DNA of 64,000 nucleotides from Flavobacterium hankyongi (GCF_036840915.1 NZ_CP085725.1:3224001-3288000), one strand, 5' to 3'. Counted from the stretch's first letter, positions 18,601-26,073 are shown. Translations and numbers: made by a program. Notes: a model not told the origin generated them from the sequence alone.

Positions 18601-21578
18601 CGGTTTTCTTAGCACCGGCAACTACTAGTGTTTCAGTAATGAAAGCTGAAGCATTTGATACTAATGCGGGAACTACAGATGCATCTATCATGTCATTGTC
18701 ATCAAAAAGATGGGAAGCTCCTATTATGAGCGGAACTGTAACTAATATTAATGTAAGACTTGGAGATGCAGCTATTGTTGCAGCTAATATTCCAGTACAA
18801 GCAATAAGTGCTGCTGGTATTTATTCAAGTTCTTTCGGTTCAGTAGCTACTTATGCTGCGGGTACTCCTAATACAATTACTTCTAACACACCATTAGCTT
18901 CTGGAAGCTATACGGGTTACTTGTCGTATGCTACTTCTAATATATGTTCTGGTACTCCAACACCTGGAGCTACTACAACGACAGCAACTACGATTTGTTT
19001 GGGAGGTTCTGTGACTTTAGGCGTTACAACTATTCCAGCGGGATCTGGCGTAACTTTTCAATGGCAAAGTTCACCTGATGGTATAACATATACAAATATT
19101 CCAACTGCAACAGCTAATACTTATGTGGCTACACCAACAGCTACTACGTACTACCAATGTGTTGTTACTTGTAGTGCAGGTCCTGCATCAGGAACTTCAA
19201 CGCCTGTACAGATTACATTCACAAACAACATAACAGCAACTACACCAGCAACAAGATGTGGGACTGGAACGGCTAATTTAGCCGCAACAGCTTCTTCAGG
19301 AACAATTAATTGGTATGCTGCTGCCAGCGGTGGTTCTCCAGTAGGAACGGGGTCATCTTTTACAACTCCTTCTATAAGTACTAGTACAACGTATTATGCA
19401 GCTGCAGAAGGTTCAACAAATGGTATGGTTCAGTTAGGAACTGGAATAACAACAACAGGGACTACAAATCTTTCGGCATTCAATAATTATAGATCAAGTG
19501 CTAAAGTTCAGTTGATTTATACTGCGAGTGAATTGCAGTCTTTTGGGTTGAGAGCAGGGAATATTACTTCTATTGCTTTTAATGTGTCTTCATTAGGTTC
19601 TTCAGCTAATAACACAAATTATGTTGTGAATATTGGTACTACAGCTTTGGCTACTTTCTCAAACACAACATTTTTAACACCGACATTTACTACTTGTTAT
19701 GGACCTTCAACGTATACACATACGGCTAGCGGTTGGCAAACTATTAATTTTACAACACCTTATAATTGGGATGGGGTTTCAAATTTAGTATTAGAAATTT
19801 CTCATGATGGAATAGATTCTTCAGCAAGTGCTGATACCTATTATACAGCTACAACAGGTAATACCGTTTTGTATTCATATAATAACTCAACACTCAATAA
19901 TACTTTATCTACAAATAGATTTAATGTTCAATTTTCAGGTCAGATTGTTTGTTCATCACCAAGAGTTTCTGTAACAGCTACAGTAAATACGCCTCCTACA
20001 TTAACATTAAGTACATCTACAGTTTCAATTTGTAATGGTACTAGTTCCTCTGCGGTAACATTGACAACAGGAGGTGCAGATTATGATACTTATGTATGGT
20101 CACCAGCTACAAATGTAACAGGAAATTCAACTTCGGGTTGGGTTTTCAATCCAAGTGCAACAACTACTTATACTCTAACAGCATCACAAAGTTCAGGTAG
20201 TTTGTGTTCAACTTCTACAACTGTTACGGTAACGGTTAATCCACTGCCAACAGCAATTAGTATTTCTCCATCTCCTGTTACTGTTTGTGAAGGAGTTGTG
20301 CAAGCTTTGACCTCTTCAGGAGGGGCAAGTGTAGCTTCAGGTTCTAACACAATAGGTGCTGATACGACTGTAACTACTCAAAATGGATTAGAACCAACAG
20401 CATTTAATAACAGATATGAGCATTATTGGATGCAAATGGTATTTACAGCAGCTGAATTGAATGCAGCAGGTGTACAAGCAGGAAATATTAATGGAGTTAA
20501 GTTTAATATTACAACAATAGGGTCTGCTACAAGTGTTTCTGATTATAGAGTTTATATGGGAACTACTGCTTCAAGTACTTTAACAGCTTATGTAACATCA
20601 GGTCTCTCTGAAGTGTTTGCTGCAGCTACTTATTCTCAACAATTGGGAGTTAATACGATTACGTTTAATACACCATATAATTGGGACGGAGTTTCAAATA
20701 TTGTTTTAGATATTAGAAGTACTGGGGCTGATTCTACTAATAATTCAAGTACTTATTATACAGCAACAGCAGATAATAAAACGATTACATCGGTTACATC
20801 TACTACTTTTGCAAGTTCTAATGCTTATGTAGCGTCTAATCCAACTGGTACTTTAAGTTTAAAGAGATTAAACACTACGTTTGATTGGACAAGTAATGTT
20901 GCAAATCCAATTACATGGTCACCAACAACAAATTTATATACTGACGTTTCTGGTACGGTACCTTATACAGGGACTAATGCTTCTACTGTTTATTTTAAAT
21001 CAAATACAGTTGGTACAACTTCGTATACAGCTACAGCAACTTCAGTAAACACATGTACTCAATCTGCTTCAGTTTCAGTAACAGTTACTACGACTGTTGC
21101 GCCTACTGGTACATCTCCGCAAACATTTAATGCTGGTCAAACACTTGCAGATTTAGTGGTTACTGGAAGCAATATTGTATGGTATGCTTCTGCATCTGAA
21201 GCTTCTTCAGCAACTAATCCTTTACCTTCTTCAACTCCTTTGGTAGATAATACTACGTATTATGCAACTCAAACGGTATCAGGTTGTCCAAGTACAGCGA
21301 GTTTAGGAGTTTTAGTTCAAGCTGCTTTAAATACTAATGGTTTCGATTTAACTAAGTTTAAATTTTATCCTAATCCAGTTCATGATGTCTTGAACATAGA
21401 TTACGCTCAAAATATTTCAAAAGTTGAGGTATATAATGCGGTTGGACAATTAGTATCAGTTAGAAGTCAATCTGGAACATCTACAAAAGTAAACATGTCT
21501 GGATTATCAGATGGAGTTTACTTAATTAAGTTGTCTTCAGAAAATACTACTCAAGTTATTAGAGTTGTTAAAAACTAA
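15624..21578 (+). CDS. Giant adhesin-like T9SS-secreted protein
   Basis: 1984 residues from the ATG at 15624. The signal peptide is preceded by a long polar stretch of about 30 residues (hydrophobic core AMFLFTMLYSFQGNAQ). Then come Gly/Thr/Ser-rich beta-helix-like repeats with a duplicated block (FNQSGGDLRIDPNSGVAG and later FNQSGGDIFVDGSDGVTA, each followed by GGT-[IL]-TIVDP-[NH]-F). Next are Ig-like modules (GSGVTFQWQSSPDGITYT; INWYAAASGGSPVGTG), a second duplicated module of about 170 residues sharing TPYNWDGVSN, and PKD-like modules. The end is a type A T9SS sorting domain (FKFYPNPVHDVLNIDY, VYNAVGQLV, VIRVVKN). No catalytic motif is visible. A surface adhesin or gliding-related role is the usual guess for such proteins and is inference. 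Confidence 0.88.
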   Translation: MVKFYNLKRSTLNCTSNFVKGQARDKNISFFSWRIFAMFLFTMLYSFQGNAQTTYYSKASATDFNDINSWGTATDGTGAAPGVISNADNFVIQNASTMSLTGNAAVRRLTITSGSLTVPSNTLTVSIAAANNTVFTINGGTLNLNGGTIAVNGNVVVSSGTFNQSGGDLRIDPNSGVAGTSVASGTASLLFSVATGTVSGGTITIVDPNFNASGKAVDYNVTTNSSTWSVNHTLQLGDGISTDTSSNTSGFILESYTGSGKLLYGKLKISGGNAANRWTSLGAWSIYVAGSVTVDAGSELRLNSSSTSPVLSGDIVNDGILTSTVNVTFGGTSGTATVVNTNAQMVSGTGIFRNLTTAPTANFTSITIQNNNVAGVTFPGTTNIASQPTNAFSISGTLTFTAGKVFTSGGASVVLGNATPSAGTLSYTAGGFASGVTFGRWFTAAGTGTSFASGADATNTTSRFPFVDSFGQGRSAWIERVAPVTASGVLAVVYNNVAGTTSGVYTDGGTPLDIKANDYWTVSALLGTPTSATSFKIQMVAPGIFSGTLATASTRVVRTDGTFVGTHEAGTTTPGGHRIGLTPAELTTGSYTLATNNADIPFASIASGGWNVNTTWNKGVVPTCTDVVTISAGTTVTSNSAANVARNVTISSGGTLISASGDLVIGCTLNNNFLTNNGTLTVSGGTLTINGNLMNNAGSTFNQSGGDIFVDGSDGVTANSVATGTPLVRVTASAPSNLNWTGGTLTIVDPHFGTSTTDYALSISQGGAANAAGAGHTVKFGNGVSTTAGGHTNGFYAYLFPGSFYYSLGNMIVDASTGTNRVVKYTSAFGILGDLTVTSGVFETNATSSLYVAGNIVNNSTINNLGTIQLARWINAAAAASTTAQSVSGSGVFQNLSTAPTANLTSLTVNNSNAAGVTLNVPLSVSGTLTLTQGFINTTNANLLTLGTVAAAGTLTGGSATAYVKGPFARTITSGNASSNYITYPVGKSVYNPVFLAPATTSVSVMKAEAFDTNAGTTDASIMSLSSKRWEAPIMSGTVTNINVRLGDAAIVAANIPVQAISAAGIYSSSFGSVATYAAGTPNTITSNTPLASGSYTGYLSYATSNICSGTPTPGATTTTATTICLGGSVTLGVTTIPAGSGVTFQWQSSPDGITYTNIPTATANTYVATPTATTYYQCVVTCSAGPASGTSTPVQITFTNNITATTPATRCGTGTANLAATASSGTINWYAAASGGSPVGTGSSFTTPSISTSTTYYAAAEGSTNGMVQLGTGITTTGTTNLSAFNNYRSSAKVQLIYTASELQSFGLRAGNITSIAFNVSSLGSSANNTNYVVNIGTTALATFSNTTFLTPTFTTCYGPSTYTHTASGWQTINFTTPYNWDGVSNLVLEISHDGIDSSASADTYYTATTGNTVLYSYNNSTLNNTLSTNRFNVQFSGQIVCSSPRVSVTATVNTPPTLTLSTSTVSICNGTSSSAVTLTTGGADYDTYVWSPATNVTGNSTSGWVFNPSATTTYTLTASQSSGSLCSTSTTVTVTVNPLPTAISISPSPVTVCEGVVQALTSSGGASVASGSNTIGADTTVTTQNGLEPTAFNNRYEHYWMQMVFTAAELNAAGVQAGNINGVKFNITTIGSATSVSDYRVYMGTTASSTLTAYVTSGLSEVFAAATYSQQLGVNTITFNTPYNWDGVSNIVLDIRSTGADSTNNSSTYYTATADNKTITSVTSTTFASSNAYVASNPTGTLSLKRLNTTFDWTSNVANPITWSPTTNLYTDVSGTVPYTGTNASTVYFKSNTVGTTSYTATATSVNTCTQSASVSVTVTTTVAPTGTSPQTFNAGQTLADLVVTGSNIVWYASASEASSATNPLPSSTPLVDNTTYYATQTVSGCPSTASLGVLVQAALNTNGFDLTKFKFYPNPVHDVLNIDYAQNISKVEVYNAVGQLVSVRSQSGTSTKVNMSGLSDGVYLIKLSSENTTQVIRVVKN

Positions 21579-21598
21579 TTCAAATAAATTTTTATTTT

Positions 21599-21626
21599 AA
21601 GCCACCTCAATGAGGTGGCTTTTTTT
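21599..21626 (+). terminator. Rho-independent terminator of the giant T9SS gene
   Basis: GCCACCTC, loop AAT, GAGGTGGC and seven Ts, a textbook strong terminator 22 nt after the stop codon. Confidence 0.9.
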
Positions 21627-21796
21627 GTTAGTAAATTAAAATCAGGTATTTATACGCTGATAGGTTTGTTAGATTTCTTTTAAGTTTGTTTGGTAATATT
21701 ACATTGACGTCGAAGTTGAATTTGACACAACTTTAAAAAACAAGGCGGGAATCTGAAAAGCCATATGAGTAAGAACTCACTTAAACAAATTAAACT

Positions 21797-22081
21797 ATGT
21801 CAACTAACACATTAAACGAAAAAGAGATTATCGTAGGAGGATGGTCTCCTTATCATCCATTAACTGCTCAAGATAAAGCAGTATTTGAACAAGCAATGAA
21901 AGGTTTCGTGGGAGTAAAATATACACCCAATACAGTTTCGACTCAAGTAGTTGCTGGAACAAATTACCGCTTTAAATGTACAGCAAGTATGCCGCCTGCA
22001 TTAGTAGTGTGGGAAGCTATTGTTGAAATATTCCAACCATTGAAGGGTACACCGTATGTTATTGGAATTGTAAGAGTCTAA
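21797..22081 (+). CDS. Small cystatin-like protein
   Basis: 94 residues, no signal peptide and no membrane segment, so probably cytoplasmic. The centre has QVVAGTNYRFKCTAS, which matches the QxVxG loop and following strand of the cystatin fold; a Gly near the N-terminus (VGGWSPYHPLT) and a Pro/Trp region near the C-terminus are also cystatin-like. Eukaryotic cystatins block papain-type proteases with these three segments, but small bacterial relatives are not shown to do so. A single gene with about 215 bp of upstream DNA containing two TAnnTTTG matches (21661-21668 and 21681-21688), ended by a hairpin shared with the convergent operon. Confidence 0.75.
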   Translation: MSTNTLNEKEIIVGGWSPYHPLTAQDKAVFEQAMKGFVGVKYTPNTVSTQVVAGTNYRFKCTASMPPALVVWEAIVEIFQPLKGTPYVIGIVRV

Positions 22082-22116
22082 ATTTTTAGGTTGTTTTTTT
22101 TATAATAATTGGATTT

Positions 22117-22148
22117 CAAAGCGGCTTAATTAAGTCGCTTTGTTTTTT
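22117..22148. terminator. Bidirectional terminator between convergent genes
   Basis: AAAGCGGCTTAA (22118-22129) and TTAAGTCGCTTT (22130-22141), one mismatch, then TGTTTTTT. It ends the cystatin-like gene and overlaps the last codons of the SRPBCC gene on the other strand. Confidence 0.7.
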
Positions 22149-22590
22149 CTGTCTTGCTTTTTATTATTGAATTTCTTTTTTCAATCAAATGTCTAAGGTA
22201 CTTTTTTAAAAATAGCATGTTGAAAATTTTGCCTAAAATCCCACCAGGAGTTTTGTAAATTATTTCATCAACCATCAATGTGCAATTGTATTTACTTATA
22301 AATCGATGATGATGAACAAATGATTTGAAAGAACCGGTTATCATTTCATCAGTAAATGATTTGTAGAATGTCATCTCAGTTATTTTGCTTTGATGTATAA
22401 AATAAAATCCAAAATGTTTTCCTTTGAAAGTTACAGTTTCTCCTAATTCAATTAATCCTGATGCTTTACCTGAAATTACTTTTTCTTCAGTGTGTTTCAT
22501 GCTTGATTGATGTAAATCAATATTTCTGGATAAATCGAAAACAATTTCTTTTTCTGAATTGATTACAGTTTCAAAATATAGCTTAGTCAT
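22126..22590 (-). CDS. SRPBCC-family (START-like) protein
   Basis: 154 residues from the ATG at 22590. The order of elements, FETVINSEKEIVFDLSRNIDLHQSS, then GLIELGETVTFKGKHFG, MTFYKSF, FKSFVHHHRF and a C-terminal long helix (LKKYLRHLIEKRNS), is that of SRPBCC helix-grip proteins that bind hydrophobic ligands. No signal peptide. It is the last gene of the minus-strand operon; its start overlaps the stop of the TIGR01777 gene by 8 nt (ATGACTAA), so translation is coupled. A longer frame upstream (to 22647) would overlap the previous gene further and is not preferred. TIGR01777 and SRPBCC modules are found as one fused protein in some bacteria, which supports a joint role; the ligand is unknown. 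Confidence 0.8.
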   Translation of the reverse strand: MTKLYFETVINSEKEIVFDLSRNIDLHQSSMKHTEEKVISGKASGLIELGETVTFKGKHFGFYFIHQSKITEMTFYKSFTDEMITGSFKSFVHHHRFISKYNCTLMVDEIIYKTPGGILGKIFNMLFLKKYLRHLIEKRNSIIKSKTEKTKRLN

Positions 22591-23494
22591 TTTGAAGTAA
22601 TTTTTTGAAAGAAGCTTCAAGGTTTGTATAGTTAAAAGTAAATCCATTTTCTTGTAAGCGTTTCGGAATTACATTTCGGCTTTTTAATACGAGTTCGGTT
22701 TCTGTTCCTATGAATTTGGCACCAAATTCCAATAAGCGTTTGCCAACAGGAGTTCCAAAGGGTATTTTTATTGTTTTACGTAACGCTTTCATAAAATCTT
22801 TGTTTTGGATTGGGGTAGGAGATACAATATTAACAACTCCGGTGATTTCTTTTTCAATGACAAACGCCAATGCTCTGGCAAAATCTTCTTCATGAATCCA
22901 ACTCACAAACTGTTTTCCATTGCCTTGTTTACCGCCAAATCCCATTTGGGTTAAGTTTTTGAGCGGCAGAAAAGCACCGCCTTGTTTACCTAAGACTATT
23001 GAAGTACGTAAGGCAGTTTTTTTTGTATTGGGTGTCTCGGTTTTGAAGAATGCTTTTTCCCAGCTTTGCGCTACGTTCATAGAAAAATCATTGCCTATTT
23101 CACCAGTAAATTCATCCATTTGTTTGTCTTCAGAATGACGATATATAGTAGCAGTTGATGAATTTAACCAGTGTTTGGGAGGATTTTTACATTGTAATAC
23201 GGCTTTGTTCAGGATTTTAGTACTATTTATTCTCGATAAAAGAATTTCTCTCTTGTTGGCTTTGTTATAGCGACAATCTACAGATTTACCTGCTAGATTT
23301 ATCAATATATCTGTATCTTCAAGAACTGCCTCCCAGCCAGTCATGGTTTTAGCATTCCAATGTAAATAACGGATGTTTTCTTCCTGTTTTTCTTTATCGC
23401 GAGTAAGTACTACTATTTCTTCGCAGTTTTTTTTGAAATAATTTACCAATACTTGTCCTAAGAAACCTGTACCTGCGGCTATAACTATTTTCAT
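22583..23494 (-). CDS. TIGR01777-family NAD(P)-dependent epimerase-like protein
   Basis: 303 residues from the ATG at 23494 (MKIVIAAGTGFLGQ), an extended short-chain dehydrogenase fold. The Rossmann motif is GTGFLG at residues 8-13. Other family landmarks are INLAGKSVDCRYN, LNSSTATIYRHS, RTSIVLGKQGGAFLPL and SWIHEEDFARAL; the end LKSRNVIPKRLQENGFTFNY is the DUF1731 tail of this family. The usual catalytic Tyr-x-x-x-Lys is replaced, as in many members, so the reaction is not known. Its ATG overlaps the stop of the DUF393 gene (ATGA). A longer frame to 23545 exists but overlaps the preceding gene and lacks family similarity. Confidence 0.88.
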   Translation of the reverse strand: MKIVIAAGTGFLGQVLVNYFKKNCEEIVVLTRDKEKQEENIRYLHWNAKTMTGWEAVLEDTDILINLAGKSVDCRYNKANKREILLSRINSTKILNKAVLQCKNPPKHWLNSSTATIYRHSEDKQMDEFTGEIGNDFSMNVAQSWEKAFFKTETPNTKKTALRTSIVLGKQGGAFLPLKNLTQMGFGGKQGNGKQFVSWIHEEDFARALAFVIEKEITGVVNIVSPTPIQNKDFMKALRKTIKIPFGTPVGKRLLEFGAKFIGTETELVLKSRNVIPKRLQENGFTFNYTNLEASFKKLLQND

Positions 23495-24318
23495 AATGTA
23501 AAGTTTAAGATTAAATAAAGTGCTATTATGTGGTAAAGTACCCAAGTGAAGCTTAAATATTTGGGAAGTTTTAGAATTTCAATTCTGCGAATGTGTTCTA
23601 AAAAGATTAATAAAACAGTCACAAAAAACCAAGCAAGTGCAACTCTTGCTGTAATATCAGTAAATTGATTTATTACTAACAAAGGTGTTAGTAACAAGCA
23701 ACCGTATAGTGAAACAGTCATTAAATTACCTAAATAATTTATAATTGTTTTCAAATCTTTGTTGAATAGGAAACAATATTGAAAAACAATTTGTCCGCTT
23801 GCCATTGCTAATTCTCTTGTGTAATTGCTTTTTGGGATATAAGGAAGTATTGCTGAACATTTAAAAAGTACTATTGTAGTGATACAAATAGAAAAAAGGA
23901 TATATAGAATTCTATATTTTAAATTGAATGTTGGTTCACATTTTAATTTTGTTTCTACTTTTTTTGAATTTGGAATAATTACTTTTCGGTTGTAAGAAAT
24001 GAAAGAGTAAAGTTTTTTTAGTAAATAATTTACAGGAGGTATTTTTCCTATTTTTTCTATGATTGGAAATGAAGTTCCTATGATTTTTAGCAAACTATCT
24101 ATTCCGTAAAGAACTGTTTTGTTGCTGTGATCAACTAAAGCTATTTCGTTGGCAGCTTTTTCTATATTTATAAACTCTGCTTCCTTTTCACAGATTTGAT
24201 TATAAGGTTTTCTGCCATTTTCATCAAGCATTCCTGTTTTTATGAATGCAGATGTGTATGCTTGGCAAAGTGGGCAATCTTCATCGTAAAGTATCGTCTG
24301 ATTTTGTAGTGTTTTCAT
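23491..24318 (-). CDS. DUF393 (DCC-family) thiol-disulfide oxidoreductase-like protein with membrane domain
   Basis: 275 residues. The N-terminal 100 residues carry the DxxCxxC motif of the DCC/DUF393 family (Asp12/Asp14 and Cys15-x-x-Cys18 in LYDEDCPLCQAY) in a thioredoxin-like setting. From about residue 130 the protein becomes membrane-embedded with four or five hydrophobic helices. Family members are thought to be thiol-disulfide oxidoreductases, but no substrate is known. The fusion to a membrane domain suggests work at the inner membrane. It overlaps its neighbours by 4 nt at both ends (ATGA), the mark of a tightly coupled operon. Confidence 0.8.
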   Translation of the reverse strand: MKTLQNQTILYDEDCPLCQAYTSAFIKTGMLDENGRKPYNQICEKEAEFINIEKAANEIALVDHSNKTVLYGIDSLLKIIGTSFPIIEKIGKIPPVNYLLKKLYSFISYNRKVIIPNSKKVETKLKCEPTFNLKYRILYILFSICITTIVLFKCSAILPYIPKSNYTRELAMASGQIVFQYCFLFNKDLKTIINYLGNLMTVSLYGCLLLTPLLVINQFTDITARVALAWFFVTVLLIFLEHIRRIEILKLPKYLSFTWVLYHIIALYLILNFTL

Positions 24319-25028
24319 AAGATAATTTTTCGTTTGTTTTCAACATTGATTTCAGAACCTTCTGCCAGAAAAACTGATGTAGGTTTTAAGTTATTCAGAA
24401 AAGCGAAATCTTTTCCGTAGGTGTTTTCAAAATCTACCTCAATTTCATAATTTTTGATGTAGTATTGTTTCCATTTTGGGTGTTTGACCTCATACTCGTA
24501 CGTTTCGTCTTTGCTGTACTTTGTATACCCAAAATAATGCTCCATTATGAATTCGGCTTCGCTTCCTTCTTCTATCGGACTAATAAAATCATAAGCATTA
24601 ACACTTATATAGTTTGTTTTCTTCTGATTTTGCCAACTGTAACTTACTTTCAATACCTCTGCTTCAAGTTTATTTTGGTGCTGCATGAAAAGTGTTCTGT
24701 AGTTTTCTTTGTAGAAAGTATTGGCTACAAAAGTTATCATGCTTTTGGGAACAATTTCCTGAATGAATACTACACCTCTTTTCCATTGCCCGTTTTCAAA
24801 TCGTTTAACATAAAAGCGCAGATTGACTTCTTCAAAATCGGTATGCTTTGGTATTCTAAAGCCCAATACTCTGGTATCTCTGAAAAGAAAACCTACCAAA
24901 CTCACATAACATTTGCCATTCCATATATCGAACTCTGTTCCAGCTGGAATGTACTTTTTTAAATTTTCAGGATTGATGACATAGTTTGCCATAATCAAGT
25001 TTTTCCATTGTGCGGTTAAAAAGCTCAT
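24315..25028 (-). CDS. DUF2071 (YqjF-like) protein
   Basis: 237 residues, matching the DUF2071 family at the N-terminus: FLTAQWKNLIMANYVINPENLKKYIP, then GTEFDIWNGKCYVSLVGFLFRDTRVLGF and VNLRFYVKRFENGQWKRGVVFIQEIVPK. It is soluble and has no signal peptide. No reaction is known. Members are frequently found beside DUF393, TIGR01777 and SRPBCC genes, as here, so they probably work in one pathway. It starts 4 nt after the small membrane protein gene and overlaps the DUF393 start by 4 nt. Confidence 0.85.
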   Translation of the reverse strand: MSFLTAQWKNLIMANYVINPENLKKYIPAGTEFDIWNGKCYVSLVGFLFRDTRVLGFRIPKHTDFEEVNLRFYVKRFENGQWKRGVVFIQEIVPKSMITFVANTFYKENYRTLFMQHQNKLEAEVLKVSYSWQNQKKTNYISVNAYDFISPIEEGSEAEFIMEHYFGYTKYSKDETYEYEVKHPKWKQYYIKNYEIEVDFENTYGKDFAFLNNLKPTSVFLAEGSEINVENKRKIIL

Positions 25029-25032
25029 TTTT

Positions 25033-25356
25033 TTAGTTTTTAAATTCTGTAATAGGTGTTTTATTTTCTTCTTTTAGCTTCCATTTCTGCTTATAGATGA
25101 TGAAGGTTAAGAAGAATATGAGAAAAATTGGAATAGAGAACAGTAGGTTGAATGTGCCGTCCCAGAACAAGAAAAACAGAATCACTAAAGCAAAATAGAT
25201 GTATATCAGCTTATTGCTAGGAAAGAGTATTAAAAAGCATAAAGCAGCAATTACTTGGAAAATTCCTGTTGCAGCTATTCCATATGCTCCAAGAACTAGA
25301 AATAGCAAGGCAATAATATTAATAATTTGAACGACTTTAAACGAAGGTGTTATCAT
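25033..25356 (-). CDS. Small membrane protein, first gene of the operon
   Basis: 107 residues with three or four hydrophobic helices (about 10-35, 37-48, 50-65, 70-87) and a basic cytoplasmic tail (YKQKWKLKEENK). I do not recognise a family. It heads the five-gene minus-strand operon with DUF2071, DUF393, TIGR01777 and SRPBCC genes (4-nt gap to the next). The start at 25356 is 14 nt downstream of the palindrome at 25371-25398, so its expression is probably controlled there. Confidence 0.7.
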   Translation of the reverse strand: MITPSFKVVQIINIIALLFLVLGAYGIAATGIFQVIAALCFLILFPSNKLIYIYFALVILFFLFWDGTFNLLFSIPIFLIFFLTFIIYKQKWKLKEENKTPITEFKN

Positions 25357-25370
25357 AATGTTTGTATTTA

Positions 25371-25398
25371 TTAAACTTTCAGAAAAAAATGAAAGTTT
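25371..25398. promoter_or_regulatory. Operator copy 2 of the GbsR-type regulator (predicted)
   Basis: TTAAACTTTC, spacer AGAAAAAAAT, GAAAGTTT: perfect 8-bp arms (AAACTTTC/GAAAGTTT). It differs from the copy at 26001-26028 at one of 28 bases. It lies between the regulator stop and the operon start, 14 nt before the first start codon. Confidence 0.7.
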
Positions 25399-25411
25399 AA
25401 ATTAAAATTTT

Positions 25412-25915
25412 TTATTTCATGAATTTAATTAAAATTTGAGCCAACCAGTTGTCTTTGTATTCTGTCATTTTATCCAAAACATTATCTGCTTTTAAAACGA
25501 AATCATACAATTTAGTAGTTTGATCTACAAAATGTTTTTCTTCTGAAGAAGATGAGGCATCTATAGAAGATACTTCCTTAAGCACTTTTAATGCAGGTTT
25601 AATTTCTCTTTTACTACGTTCTCTTGAAATTTTTACAGCTAATTCATCTAAATCTTTTTCGGCAGTAAAAAATTCACGACGTTCACCAGCCTTAAATTCT
25701 TTGTAAACAATACCCCAATCCATCAAAGCACGTAAATTCATACTGGCATTACCACGAGAAATTTGTAATTCTTCCATAATGTCTTCCATAGAAACCGCTT
25801 CGCTAGATACCATAAGTAGGGCATGAATTTGAGCCATGGTTTTATTGATGCCCCATTGTGAACCTAAAGCTCCCCAGGTTTGAACGAATTTATTTTTTGC
25901 TTCTTTGAATTTCAT
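25412..25915 (-). CDS. GbsR/MarR-family transcriptional regulator
   Basis: 167 residues from the ATG at 25915 (MKFKEAKNKFVQTWGALGSQWGINKTMAQIHALLM). The winged helix-turn-helix follows: VSMEDIMEELQISRGNASMNLRALMDWGIVYKEFKAGERREFF. The C-terminal helices (residues about 100-167) would form the dimer. This is the GbsR type of MarR-like regulator; family members are dimeric repressors or activators, some responding to choline or glycine betaine, but the signal here is unknown. Two near-identical palindromes, one over its own promoter and one before the next operon, predict that it controls both. An upstream in-frame start at 25951 lies closer to the promoter but lacks family similarity. Confidence 0.88.
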   Translation of the reverse strand: MKFKEAKNKFVQTWGALGSQWGINKTMAQIHALLMVSSEAVSMEDIMEELQISRGNASMNLRALMDWGIVYKEFKAGERREFFTAEKDLDELAVKISRERSKREIKPALKVLKEVSSIDASSSSEEKHFVDQTTKLYDFVLKADNVLDKMTEYKDNWLAQILIKFMK

Positions 25916-25981
25916 TTGCCGTTTATATTGTTTTTTAATGGTCAAATGCAAATCGCATTAGAAATGCTCATTGTCATAAGG

Positions 25982-26012
25982 CAAATGTATAACAAAGTTT
26001 TTAAACTTTCAA
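25982..26012 (-). promoter_or_regulatory. Promoter of the GbsR-type regulator gene
   Basis: On the minus strand: TTG (26012-26010), 20-bp spacer, TACATTTG (25989-25982), an exact TAnnTTTG. The TTG lies inside the palindrome at 26001-26028, so a bound dimer would block the -33 contact. This fits negative autoregulation. Confidence 0.65.
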
Positions 26013-26028
26013 AAAAAAATGAAAGTTT
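26001..26028. promoter_or_regulatory. Operator copy 1 of the GbsR-type regulator (predicted)
   Basis: TTAAACTTTC, spacer AAAAAAAAAT, GAAAGTTT. Perfect 8-bp arms separated by 10 bp, so the centres of the arms are about two helical turns apart, as for a dimeric winged-helix protein. Identical to the copy at 25371-25398 except for one spacer base. Confidence 0.7.
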
Positions 26029-26033
26029 GTTTA

Positions 26034-26067
26034 AAAAGAAAAGCCGAAGTATCAAACTTCGGCTTCT
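26034..26067 (-). terminator. Terminator of the M3 peptidase gene
   Basis: AAGCCGAAG (26041-26049) and CTTCGGCTT (26057-26065) form a 9-bp stem; on the minus strand a T-rich tract follows. It lies just after the stop codon of the peptidase and isolates the regulator promoter from it. Confidence 0.8.
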
Positions 26068-26073
26068 AAATAT

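Noticed and set aside
24465-24962. 165-codon plus-strand frame inside the DUF2071 gene
   Set aside because: Antisense shadow of a well-recognised family; the translation is hydrophobic and lacks any motif.
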